In this document: one piece after another, positions 55,823 through 64,000 of the stretch
Numbering within the stretch: the stretch's first letter is position 1
Layout of the letters: every line of letters starts with the position of its first letter
NCBI RefSeq assembly: GCF_036323495.1
Contig: NZ_AP028947.1
Span: 1,178,001 to 1,242,000, forward strand
Direction: 5' to 3'
DNA from: Limnobacter thiooxidans
GTDB taxonomy: Bacteria > Pseudomonadota > Gammaproteobacteria > Burkholderiales > Burkholderiaceae_B
Length of the DNA stretch: 64,000 bases
Translations under genes and position numbers: made by a program
The notes under the pieces: model-generated
Told to the model about the DNA's origin: nothing
What the model saw: only the letters and a program-made list of their open reading frames with translations
Database searches by the model: none

Positions 55823-56515
55823 TTAGTCACACTGAATCAATTCACCCTTTTCAAGGCGCAGCACCTTGCTGCACTTGTGCGCCAATTCCATGGAATGGGT
55901 CACGATGATCAGGGCAGACTTGTTGGCAGCCTTGCTGTGGATCAGGCTTTCAAACACTTGGTCGGCGGTGTCTTGGTCCAGGTTGCCCGTGGGTTCGTCG
56001 GCCAGAATTGCCTTTGGGTTGGTCACCATCGCGCGCGCAATGGCCACACGCTGGCGTTCACCGCCTGACAATTCAGCAGGGCGGTGATTCAAGCGGTGCT
56101 CCAGCCCAAACTGTTTCAGCAACACCGCACTTTTTTCCTGCGCAATTTTTTTGTTCTCACCTCCGATGCGCAACGCCATGGCCACATTGTCCAAGGCATT
56201 GAATTCGGGCAATAAATGGTGGAACTGGTAAATGAACCCCAGGGTTTTGTTGCGTTCCATGCCCAGTTTGCGGACCGACCACGGCTCGATGGCCTGGCCC
56301 GCCCACAGCACCGAACCGCTGTCGGCTTTTTCCAAGCCGCCCAGCACATGCAGCAGGGTGCTTTTGCCTGCACCTGAAGCACCCACAATCGCCACGGTTT
56401 CGCCTGCAAGTACTTGAAAGTTCAGGTTCTTGATTACTTGTGTGACCTTGTCATTGGCGGTGATGCCGCTGAATGCCTTGCTGAGGTTTTTGGTTTCCAG
56501 AACAACATTACTCAT
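55823..56515 (-). CDS. lolD: lipoprotein-releasing ABC transporter ATP-binding protein LolD
   Basis: ATPase of the LolCDE complex that extracts outer-membrane lipoproteins from the inner membrane. Walker [11 protein letters not shown]-loop [19 protein letters not shown], signature [12 protein letters not shown], Walker [12 protein letters not shown] and switch His [11 protein letters not shown] 56515 ([13 protein letters not shown]) overlaps the permease stop by 8 bp; the frame to 56581 is not family-like. 230 residues. Confidence 0.95.
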   Translation of the reverse strand: MSNVVLETKNLSKAFSGITANDKVTQVIKNLNFQVLAGETVAIVGASGAGKSTLLHVLGGLEKADSGSVLWAGQAIEPWSVRKLGMERNKTLGFIYQFHHLLPEFNALDNVAMALRIGGENKKIAQEKSAVLLKQFGLEHRLNHRPAELSGGERQRVAIARAMVTNPKAILADEPTGNLDQDTADQVFESLIHSKAANKSALIIVTHSMELAHKCSKVLRLEKGELIQCD

Positions 56516-57764
56516 AGCGCAGGGCCTCCGCAGGTTCGGCACGCGAGGCACGCCAGCTTGGGTAAATGGTGCTGAGCACACTCAACACCAAGGCCACTGT
56601 CACAATGGTGACCACGTCGCTGGCGCGCGGGTCAGAGGGCAACTGGCTGATGAAATAAATGGATTTGGGTAAAAACTCAACCTGCAGGGCGCGTTCAATT
56701 GCGGGCACAATCACCCCCAGGTTAATGGCCAGCAACCAACCGGCGGTTACACCCAGAAAGGTACCAATCCAGCCCACCAAGGCACCTTGCAACATGAAAA
56801 TACGCTGAATGGCAAACGGGCTTGCACCCAATGTGCGCAGAATTGCAATTTCACCGCGCTTGTCTTTCACCGTCATCACCAGCATGGACACCAGGTTGAA
56901 AGCAGCCACCGCAATGATCAGCGTCAGAATGATGAACATCATTCGCTTTTCCGTTTGCACGGCTGCAAACCAGGTGCGGTTTTGTACCGACCAATCCCGT
57001 ACCCACACGGTGGGTGGCAGTTGGCGTTCAATGTCGCGTGCCACAAAAGGCGCCGCGTCCATGTCGTTCAGCTTCACACGAATACCCGTGGGGCCAATGC
57101 TGCGGTAGAAACGGGCTGCATCGTCAATGTTCATCAGCACCAGGCCGCTGTCATATTCATAGTGACCTGTGCTGACCAAGGCGGTGATCTCGAATGCTTT
57201 CAAGCGTGGAATCATGCCTGCCGGGGTCATTTGGCCGGAAGGAGCGATCAGGGTAATGCGGTCGCCCACACTCACCCCAATCTGCTTGGCCAACTCAATG
57301 CCTAACACCACCCTGAATTCACCGGCTTGCAGGTTTTCAAGACTTCCTGAAATCAGTTCCTTGAACTCTGACACCTGTTGCTCTTGGGCCGGGTCAATGC
57401 CGCGCACAATGGCTGGCCGAAGCAGGTCGCCGTGGGCCAGCATGCTTTCACCCGCCACATACGGGGCTGCACCAATTACCTTCGGGTTTGCACTTTTGAT
57501 GGCTTCAATCAAGGCTTCAGGGTTGTCAAAGCCTTCTTGCGGGGCTAGCACTTCGATGTGGGCAATCACGGACAACATGCGGTCTCGCACTTCCTTTTGA
57601 AAACCGTTCATGACCGACAGCACAACAATGAGTGCGGCCACGCCCAGTCCAATGCCCGCCATGGACAGGCCGGAAATGAAAGAAATGAACTTGTCCCGGC
57701 TTCTGTGGCCACCACCGCGCACATAGCGCAGTGCAATTTCAACATCAAAGGGTAAACTAATCAC
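56508..57764 (-). CDS. lolE: lipoprotein-releasing permease LolC/LolE
   Basis: FtsX-fold permease. N-terminal helix (IALRYVRGGGHRSRDKFISFISGLSMAGIGLGVAALIVVLSVMNGFQKEVRDRML), a large periplasmic domain (about 60-265) and three C-terminal helices ([92 protein letters not shown]). One permease with one ATPase suggests a LolF-like homodimer rather than separate LolC and LolE. GTG 57764 is my start; TTG 57785 would add seven residues. Confidence 0.9.
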   Translation of the reverse strand: MISLPFDVEIALRYVRGGGHRSRDKFISFISGLSMAGIGLGVAALIVVLSVMNGFQKEVRDRMLSVIAHIEVLAPQEGFDNPEALIEAIKSANPKVIGAAPYVAGESMLAHGDLLRPAIVRGIDPAQEQQVSEFKELISGSLENLQAGEFRVVLGIELAKQIGVSVGDRITLIAPSGQMTPAGMIPRLKAFEITALVSTGHYEYDSGLVLMNIDDAARFYRSIGPTGIRVKLNDMDAAPFVARDIERQLPPTVWVRDWSVQNRTWFAAVQTEKRMMFIILTLIIAVAAFNLVSMLVMTVKDKRGEIAILRTLGASPFAIQRIFMLQGALVGWIGTFLGVTAGWLLAINLGVIVPAIERALQVEFLPKSIYFISQLPSDPRASDVVTIVTVALVLSVLSTIYPSWRASRAEPAEALRYE

Positions 57765-57834
57765 AAATTGTCCCGAATTGTTCAATCGCGCTGTTGAAGT
57801 TTCAAAGCGCTCTCATTGTAGTGTGAATAAAACC

Positions 57835-59013
57835 GTGTCCAAACCTGTCAATGCGCCTTTGTGGGTGTTCGTTCCCAACATTCTCGTGCCCGAAATGGCA
57901 TTGGAAAGACTGTCTGCCGATGCGCGGGCCCGCTCTTTTTCGGTGCTGCCCGCTGGTTTGCTGCAAACCCTGGCCAGAAACCCCGAACCAACTTATGAGG
58001 CCAGCCTTGGTCTGGATCGAATCGAAGCCTGGCTGTTGCGCTACTTGGATCCACAAGCGCACGCAAAGTTCGATCAATACCCGGCGTGGGCCATGATGAG
58101 CCAGGAAGCCGATGAAGAACCGCAGTCTTTTACCCGTTTTTGGGGCACTGTGGGCTGTCTTGAAATTGAACGCGATGGTGTACGTTTTTCCCCACCCGAA
58201 GTGCTGCAGGTCAGTCAATCTGATTTACTGGAGTTCTGGGCCGTGGTTCAACCCCTGCTGCACAAACACGGCTGGGCCTTGAATTCACCGGAAAATTTTC
58301 ACACGCTGCTGAGTAATCCCACGCCAGTGCCCATGGAGCAAGCATCGCCTTGGTCGGTACAGGATATCCGCCTGACGGATTACCTGCCTATGAGCCATGA
58401 ATGCAGCGATTGGCGGCGCATGTGGCTGAACATGCAGGTGGAGTTGCACAATGCCGAGTTCAACAAGGCCCGTGAACAAAAAGGCCTCAAACCGCTGAAT
58501 GCATTGTGGTTTTGGGGGGGTGGGGAACCCTGGGAAGCAGAGGTGGTCTTGCCCCGCGTGAAGTCGGTGTCAGAAGACGGAGTTTTTGATGCTGTCAAAA
58601 TGACTGACGGCGCAGACGAAGCACTGAACCGCTTTGTGTTCTGGACCCAATTGCTTAAACCGCTGCAGGGTCCTGCAGACGAACATAGTATCAAGCCTGA
58701 CAACGTCTATTGCGTGAACTTCCAGGGCTGGGGTGGCAACGTGGGCGTATTCAATACATTGGAAACTGAGGTGTTGCAGCCCATGCGCCTGGCGGGTTTG
58801 GCATTCAACTGGGTGCTTTTAGGCAACAATGGCTGGAAAACTTTGAAAAGCAGCTGGATGAACCGATTCAAGTTTTGGCAAAACACTCCGAATTGGGCTG
58901 TGCTGGGCGAACCAGAGGCCCTGGCTGGCCCCACAGAAGAAGACTTGCAAGCTGCTTGGCAACAGGGGCAACGCGACCACGACAACATTCAAGCCGACTG
59001 GGATGGCCGCTAA
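57835..59013 (+). CDS. phosphoglycerate-mutase-related protein
   Basis: Resembles the uncharacterised betaproteobacterial proteins annotated as related to 2,3-bisphosphoglycerate-independent phosphoglycerate mutase. Recognisable segments are APLWVFVPNILVPE at the start, ARSFSVLPAGLLQTLARNP and the signature LNALWFWGGGEPWEAEV. The usual metal-binding DHG motifs are not evident, so mutase activity is doubtful. The start is uncertain (GTG 57835 or 57823; no clear ribosome site). The stop overlaps the recJ ATG (TAATG), suggesting coupling with recJ. Confidence 0.7.
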   Translation: MSKPVNAPLWVFVPNILVPEMALERLSADARARSFSVLPAGLLQTLARNPEPTYEASLGLDRIEAWLLRYLDPQAHAKFDQYPAWAMMSQEADEEPQSFTRFWGTVGCLEIERDGVRFSPPEVLQVSQSDLLEFWAVVQPLLHKHGWALNSPENFHTLLSNPTPVPMEQASPWSVQDIRLTDYLPMSHECSDWRRMWLNMQVELHNAEFNKAREQKGLKPLNALWFWGGGEPWEAEVVLPRVKSVSEDGVFDAVKMTDGADEALNRFVFWTQLLKPLQGPADEHSIKPDNVYCVNFQGWGGNVGVFNTLETEVLQPMRLAGLAFNWVLLGNNGWKTLKSSWMNRFKFWQNTPNWAVLGEPEALAGPTEEDLQAAWQQGQRDHDNIQADWDGR

Positions 59014-60773
59014 TGAGCACCGCTAATTCACCCCTGAACACCCCACTGATGCACCGCGTGAGAACCCCGCGCCCGCAAATTGAAGCCTTGCTGCGCGGGC
59101 AGGGCATGCACCCCTTGCTGGCTCGTCTGATGGCAGCCCGGGGCATAGATACCCACGCCGAAGCGGAAACAAAGCTGGCCGATTTGATTCCCCCTTCCGA
59201 ACTCAAGGGCATTGCCCAGGCTGCAGAAATTCTTGCGGATGCGCTGGAAGCGGGCGCTCGCATCGTGATTGTGGGCGATTACGATTGCGACGGTGCCACA
59301 GCCACGGCAGTGGGCGTGCGCGGCTTGCGCATGTTGCTGCAAAGCCTGGGTGCCGATGAAGAGGCCGCCAAGTACCACATCGATTTTTTGGTGCCCAACC
59401 GGTTTGAATACGGTTATGGCTTGAGCCCTGAAATTGTCCAGCTGGTTGCGCAACAGTTCGAGCCCGACCTGCTGGTGACCGTGGACAACGGCATCGCCAG
59501 CGTAGAAGGTGTGCAAGAAGCCAACGACCTGGGCATTGGTGTAGTGGTCACCGACCATCACCTGCCCGGCGACCAACTGCCCGCCGCCATGGCGATTGTG
59601 AACCCCAACCAGCCAGGCTGCACCTTCCCCAGCAAGTCGATTGCCGGCGTGGGCGTGATGTTCTATGTGCTGCTGGCGACACGTGCCGTATTGCGCGAAC
59701 GGGGTGCCTTTGACGCAGCAAGCCAGCCCCGAATTGATTCCTTGCTCGATCTTGTGGCCTTGGGCACGGTTGCTGACGTTGTGAAGCTTGACGCGAATAA
59801 CCGCCGCCTAGTTGCCCACGGTTTGCAGCGAATTCGCGCAGGCCGTGCCCAACCCGGTATTTTGGCCCTTTTCCATGAAGCAAGTCGTGACCCCCGCAAG
59901 GCCACGGCAGCCGATATGGGCTTTGCGTTGGGCCCACGCTTGAACGCTGCGGGCCGACTGGCCGATATGGCCATTGGCATTCGCACCTTGCTGGCCGATG
60001 ATGCCGCCGAGGCCAGTGCACTGGCAGCGCAACTGGGCAAAATGAATGAAGAGCGCAAGCGCATTGAAGCCGACATGAAACGCGATGCGCTGGAAGACAT
60101 TGAAAAATTCATCAGCCAAGATGAACCTGCTGCCGGCATTGTGGTGGCGCACAGCACCTGGCACCAAGGTGTCATCGGCATTCTGGCTTCACGCATCAAG
60201 GAAAGGCTGTACCGCCCCACCATTGCCCTGGCCCCCGGCGACGATGGCTTCTGGAAAGGCAGTGGCCGTTCTGTGCAGGGCGTGCATTTGCGCGATGTGC
60301 TGGACCTGGTGTGCAAGCGCCTGCCTGAAGGCAGCATGCCAAAGTTTGGCGGCCACGCCATGGCAGCTGGCCTGACGATTGCAGAGGGTGCAATTGAGCA
60401 ATTCAAGATTGAGTTTGCCCAGGCCATTGTGGATTTGAGCGACCCCAGCGCCTTGACCCAAGTGGTTGAAACAGACGGTTCAATTCCCGCAGACTACATT
60501 GCGGCCAGTACAGCCGACCTGCTGGAAACCCAGGTATGGGGCCAGGGCTTTCCCGCGCCCCTGTTTTGTGATGAATTTGAAGTGCTTGAACACCGCCTGC
60601 TCAAAAACGCCCACAGCAAGTTCACCTTGCGCCGCGACGGCAAAACCTTTGTGGCTTTGCGTTGGAGGGCAGTGGAGGCATTGCCGGCCAAAGTGAAACT
60701 GGCTTACCGCTTTGAAAGGGATACTTTCACTGGTGGCGATGCAGTGCAGATTATCGTAGAGCATATGCTTTAA
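59013..60773 (+). CDS. recJ: single-stranded-DNA-specific exonuclease RecJ
   Basis: 5'-3' exonuclease of recombination and mismatch repair. DHH-domain motifs: IVIVGDYDCDGATATAVGVRGL, TVDNGIASVEGVQEANDLGIGVVVTDHHLPGD, NPNQPGCTFPSKSIAGVGVMFY and DLVALGTVADVVKL. DHHA1 domain with GRSVQGVHLRDVLDLV and KFGGHAMAAGLTI. ATG 59013 overlaps the upstream stop by one base. 586 residues, usual length. Confidence 0.96.
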   Translation: MSTANSPLNTPLMHRVRTPRPQIEALLRGQGMHPLLARLMAARGIDTHAEAETKLADLIPPSELKGIAQAAEILADALEAGARIVIVGDYDCDGATATAVGVRGLRMLLQSLGADEEAAKYHIDFLVPNRFEYGYGLSPEIVQLVAQQFEPDLLVTVDNGIASVEGVQEANDLGIGVVVTDHHLPGDQLPAAMAIVNPNQPGCTFPSKSIAGVGVMFYVLLATRAVLRERGAFDAASQPRIDSLLDLVALGTVADVVKLDANNRRLVAHGLQRIRAGRAQPGILALFHEASRDPRKATAADMGFALGPRLNAAGRLADMAIGIRTLLADDAAEASALAAQLGKMNEERKRIEADMKRDALEDIEKFISQDEPAAGIVVAHSTWHQGVIGILASRIKERLYRPTIALAPGDDGFWKGSGRSVQGVHLRDVLDLVCKRLPEGSMPKFGGHAMAAGLTIAEGAIEQFKIEFAQAIVDLSDPSALTQVVETDGSIPADYIAASTADLLETQVWGQGFPAPLFCDEFEVLEHRLLKNAHSKFTLRRDGKTFVALRWRAVEALPAKVKLAYRFERDTFTGGDAVQIIVEHML

Positions 60774-60870
60774 ACAGGGGGCGTCGGGGACAGGTGTTAG
60801 GCCATCGCGCTGAAACCTGCTTGATTGCGCTACAATATTGGGTTACGCAAATTCAATAGCTTAGAGAGAC

Positions 60871-61975
60871 ATGGAAGCCGAACGCCTGAATGCCATCATC
60901 AACGCCCTGACTGACCTTGCCGACCGCGCAGGCCAGTTGCGGAGGTATCTTTGACGTCGACCGCAAGGCCGAACGACTCACGGTAGTTGACGCCGAACTG
61001 GAAGACCCCAATGTTTGGAACGACCCCAAACATGCGCAAGAGCTGGGCAAAGAGAAAAAGATGCTGGATGGCGTCGTGGTCACCATGAACACGGTGCAGT
61101 CCAACATCAGCGACGCACAGGAACTGGTTGAAATGGCGCAGGCCGAAAGCGACTTCGACACGCTTGAAGCCATTGAAGGCGATGTGGCTGAGTATGAAAA
61201 GGTCATTGCCGACCTTGAATTCCGCCGCATGTTCAGCAACCCGGCCGATCCGTCCAATTGCTTCATTGACATCACCGCCGGTGCGGGCGGTACTGAAGCG
61301 CAAGACTGGGCCAGCATCCTGTTGCGCCAGTACCTTCGCTATTGCGAACGCAAAGGCTTCAAGGTCGAAGTCATGGAACAATCCGACGGTGAAGTGGCCG
61401 GTGTCAAATCCGCCACCATCAAGGTGGAAGGCGACTACGCCTTCGGATACCTGCGCACGGAAACTGGCGTGCACCGCCTGGTTCGCAAGTCGCCGTTTGA
61501 TTCTTCCGGTGGTCGCCACACGTCATTTGCTTCCCTGTTTGTGTACCCGGAGGTGGATGATTCATTCGAGATTGAAATCAACCCAGCTGATGTGCGAACC
61601 GACACCTATCGCGCCAGCGGTGCGGGTGGTCAGCACATTAACAAAACCGATTCAGCCGTTCGCTTGACCCACATTCCGACCGGCATTGTGGTTCAGTGCC
61701 AGAACGACCGTTCCCAGCACCGTAACCGCGATGAAGCCTGGGGCATGCTGAAAGCCAAACTGTACGAGTATGAAATGCGCAAGCGCATGGTTGAACAACA
61801 AGCGCTTGAAGACACCAAGACCGATGTGGGCTGGGGTCACCAAATCCGCAGCTATGTTCTCGACAACAGCCGAATCAAGGACCTGCGCACCGGTGTTGAA
61901 ATTTCCAACACCCAGCGCGTACTCGACGGCGACCTCGACCCCTTTATTGAAGCCAGCTTGAAGCAAGGCATTTAA
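60871..61975 (+). CDS. prfB: peptide chain release factor 2 with programmed +1 frameshift
   Basis: Recognises UGA and UAA stop codons. The reading frame opens at ATG 60871, runs 27 codons to an in-frame TGA at 60952-60954, and continues in the +1 frame after CTT TGAC; a Shine-Dalgarno-like GGAGG lies just upstream of the slip site, the classical autoregulatory arrangement. Full product about 367 residues, with the stop-codon recognition motif SPF ([15 protein letters not shown]) and the catalytic GGQ ([15 protein letters not shown]). Followed by lysS after 3 bp. Confidence 0.96.
60943..60955 (+). other. prfB +1 frameshift site
   Basis: AGGTATCTTTGAC contains the slippery CTT followed by TGA C; with the upstream GGAGG it matches the bacterial prfB frameshift cassette. 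Termination at TGA occurs when RF2 is plentiful, frameshifting when it is scarce. Confidence 0.95.
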
Positions 61976-61978
61976 ATC

Positions 61979-63511
61979 ATGAACGACAAAACACAAGAAG
62001 CTGGCACCGAACTGCCCGTAGACGAGAACCAGATTATTGCCGAACGCCGCAGCAAGCTGGCCAAATTGCGCGAGAAGGGTCAGCCTTTCCCCAACAGCTT
62101 CAAGCCCGAGCACCGCGCTGCTGACCTGCATGCGCACTATGGTTTGTTGGACAAGGAAACACTGGACCCGCAAGGCATTGAGGTGTCGGTCTCCGGCCGC
62201 ATGATGCTTAAACGCGTGATGGGCAAGGCCAGTTTTGCAACTGTGCAGGACGGCACAGGCCGCATCCAGTTCTACATCAACAACGAAGGTGTGGGCGAAG
62301 ACGTTCACGGCGAATTCAAGCACTGGGATTTGGGCGACATCATTGCCGCCAAGGGCAAACTGTTCAAAACCAACAAGGGCGAATTGAGCGTGCATTGCAC
62401 GGAAATTCATTTGTTGGCGAAAAGCCTGCGCCCATTGCCAGACAAGTTTCACGGCCTGGCCGATCAGGAAATCAAGTACCGCCAGCGCTACGTGGATTTG
62501 ATCGTGACCGAGGAAACCCGCAACACCTTTGTTGCGCGTTCCAGGGCCATGTCCTCAATTCGCAATTTCATGAGCGACAACGGTTTTCTGGAAGTGGAAA
62601 CCCCGATGCTGCACCCCATTCCCGGTGGCGCATCGGCCAAGCCTTTCATTACCCATCACAATGCGCTGGACATGGAAATGTACCTGCGAATTGCGCCTGA
62701 ACTGTATTTGAAGCGCCTGATTGTGGGCGGCTTTGAGCGCGTGTTCGAGATCAACCGCAACTTCCGCAATGAAGGGGTCAGCCCGCGCCACAACCCTGAA
62801 TTCACCATGATGGAATTCTATGCGGCATACTGGAACTACCGCGACCTGATGGACTTCACCGAGCAGGTGATTCAGCATGCAGCCGTGACCGCCACTGGTA
62901 GCGCCAACCTGACTTACCAGGGCCGCGAGCTGGATTTGTCCAAGCCTTTTGCACGCCTGACCATTGTTGAAGCCATTCAGAAGTATTTCCCTGAATACGC
63001 CACGGACGATTTGAACAACATCGACTACCTGAAAAAGGCCTTGGCCAAGAAGGGTGTGCATGTGGACAAAGAGCCTGCCCTGAAAAATGCAGGCAAGGGC
63101 GCATTGCAATTGGCCCTGTTCGAGGAAACCTCTGAAAGCCTGTTGTGGGAACCTACTTTCATTGTGGACTATCCTGTTGAAGTGTCTCCCTTGGCTCGTG
63201 CGTCGGACGCTGATTCACAAATCACCGAACGTTTCGAGTTGTTTATTACCGGCCGCGAAATTGCCAACGGCTTTTCTGAATTGAACGATCCGGAAGACCA
63301 AGCCGACCGATTCAAGAAGCAGGTTGAAGCAAAAGAAGCGGGCGATGACGAAGCCATGTTCTTCGACGCCGACTTCATTCGTGCGTTGGAATATGGCATG
63401 CCACCCACCGGTGGTTGTGGTATCGGCATTGACCGTTTGATGATGCTGATCACTGACAGCCCTAATATTCGGGACGTCATTCTGTTTCCGCACTTGAGGC
63501 GCGAAGACTAA
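61979..63511 (+). CDS. lysS: lysyl-tRNA synthetase, class II
   Basis: Charges tRNA-Lys. N-terminal OB-fold anticodon domain ([33 protein letters not shown]), motif 1 region ([29 protein letters not shown]), motif 2 ([26 protein letters not shown]) and motif 3 ([27 protein letters not shown]). 510 residues. The prfB-lysS pair is conserved across proteobacteria. A family-2 palindrome begins 57 bp after the stop. Confidence 0.97.
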   Translation: MNDKTQEAGTELPVDENQIIAERRSKLAKLREKGQPFPNSFKPEHRAADLHAHYGLLDKETLDPQGIEVSVSGRMMLKRVMGKASFATVQDGTGRIQFYINNEGVGEDVHGEFKHWDLGDIIAAKGKLFKTNKGELSVHCTEIHLLAKSLRPLPDKFHGLADQEIKYRQRYVDLIVTEETRNTFVARSRAMSSIRNFMSDNGFLEVETPMLHPIPGGASAKPFITHHNALDMEMYLRIAPELYLKRLIVGGFERVFEINRNFRNEGVSPRHNPEFTMMEFYAAYWNYRDLMDFTEQVIQHAAVTATGSANLTYQGRELDLSKPFARLTIVEAIQKYFPEYATDDLNNIDYLKKALAKKGVHVDKEPALKNAGKGALQLALFEETSESLLWEPTFIVDYPVEVSPLARASDADSQITERFELFITGREIANGFSELNDPEDQADRFKKQVEAKEAGDDEAMFFDADFIRALEYGMPPTGGCGIGIDRLMMLITDSPNIRDVILFPHLRRED

Positions 63512-63568
63512 GTCGCATCAAGGTTCAGACCTAGAGGCGTCTTCATACGTTCGCTGCGCTTCGCTTTA

Positions 63569-63767
63569 GAAGCCTCGTCATGTCACTTGTCTCGACAGCC
63601 CCGCCCAACGTGAAAGTTGTGGCGGTGGCCGTTCCTCTTTCACCTTGCAATGGATGCCGCAAACGCTAAAGCGTCTTGCGGAGCCGCTTCGCGTCTAATC
63701 CATTGCAGAGTTGGGGAACGGCGGGCGGGTCTAGAATGTCGAGACCAAGTGATATTGGCAAGGCTTC
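63569..63767. repeat. family-2 giant palindrome, copy beta
   Basis: A 199-bp hairpin with the same layout as copy alpha. Foot GAAGCC (63569-63574) / GGCTTC (63762-63767); outer stem TGTCACTTGTCTCGACA (63581-63597) / 63737-63754; inner stem GCCGTTCC...TGCAATGGAT / ATCCATTGCA...GGAACGGC; tip CGCAAACGC / GCGTCTTGCG. Relative to alpha, CCC/GGG became CTC/GAG and TCT/AGA became TCC/GGA, so both arms changed together. It lies between lysS (+) and the partial gene (-). Confidence 0.87.
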
Positions 63768-63832
63768 TCGCGCGACAGCAGCGGCGATGCCAATGCTGAA
63801 GCCTGAATTGATCTCACCTGGGTTTGTCAGGT

Positions 63833-64000
63833 TCACGAAGGAAGGTCTTTCGATGATGCTGAAATCAGTTTGATTGCACCATGTGTGTCAACCTCAAAAC
63901 TGTACTCACCTTCAGTCAAGTTAATCAGGTAAAAAAAGCGGCCAGACAGGCCATACCTTGTTTTCCTTAACTCATAAAAGCATTTGGATTGTTCTGCGCA
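63833..64000 (-). CDS. 3' end of an unrecognised protein (cut by the window edge)
   Basis: An uninterrupted frame of 55 codons enters from the right edge and stops at 63833-63835. The visible C-terminus (CFYELRKTRYGLSGRFFYLIN, then LTEGEYSFEVDTHGAIKLIS) has protein-like composition, with alternating hydrophobic and charged residues suggesting beta strands. No family recognised. It is convergent with lysS, the palindrome lying between them. Confidence 0.55.
   Translation of the reverse strand, partial: CAEQSKCFYELRKTRYGLSGRFFYLINLTEGEYSFEVDTHGAIKLISASSKDLPS

Noticed and set aside
60917..61975. prfB starting at the ATG at 60917
   Set aside because: This start ignores the conserved 27-codon leader and the GGAGG...CTTTGAC frameshift cassette; the true start is 60871.

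Overview
The window reads as a compact chromosomal segment of a betaproteobacterium, most likely of the order Burkholderiales. The support is the gene neighbourhoods (gmk-rpoZ-spoT next to greB; rph-rdgB-hemW; lolE-lolD near recJ-prfB-lysS; ppx divergent from ppk), the protein families and the moderately GC-rich codon use. A Limnobacter-like genus would fit, but that is an impression and was not tested. No rRNA, tRNA, CRISPR array, prophage or complete insertion sequence is seen.

Layout. 0.4-7.3 kb: signal transduction (receiver/PAS/histidine kinase plus a LuxR-type regulator, then cheR-cheD-cheB, then a receiver/degenerate-GGDEF/EAL protein). 7.3-21.3 kb: housekeeping (greB, spoT, the minCDE operon sitting between rpoZ and spoT, gmk, yicC, dinB, rph, rdgB, hemW) with three uncharacterised genes. 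21.3-31 kb: clpB, a PF10118-type protein divergent from an AraC regulator, rraA, aceA and a YbaL-like antiporter. 31-43 kb: a large hybrid kinase, a LysR regulator, a 633-residue orphan membrane protein, a cold-shock protein, an OlsB-like acyltransferase, and ppx/ppk. 43-51.8 kb: an orphan protein behind a hairpin that could hide its ribosome site, relA, an alpha/beta hydrolase, 3-hydroxybutyrate dehydrogenase, and the ATP-grasp/alpha-E/transglutaminase operon. 51.9-64 kb: comEC, tatD, a DUF2062 gene, lolD-lolE, a phosphoglycerate-mutase-like gene, recJ, prfB with its programmed frameshift, lysS and the 3' end of an unknown gene.

How the genes fit together. Stress physiology recurs: two (p)ppGpp enzymes (SpoT with an intact hydrolase HD site, RelA without one), polyphosphate kinase and exopolyphosphatase, ClpB behind a sigma-32-like promoter, and a cold-shock protein. 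Carbon-store metabolism is represented by aceA (glyoxylate shunt) and bdhA.

The most unusual content is not coding. Two families of long imperfect palindromes occupy the wide intergenic gaps. Family 1 has six hairpins of about 121-126 bp, each with an exactly 10-nt apical loop closed by CGAC/GTCG. Family 2 has two hairpins of about 198 bp. Stem bases change between copies in compensating pairs. Every copy whose two neighbours are both visible lies between convergent genes. Family 1 also occurs as inverted pairs, and several copies carry a tail of 36-40-bp tandem units.
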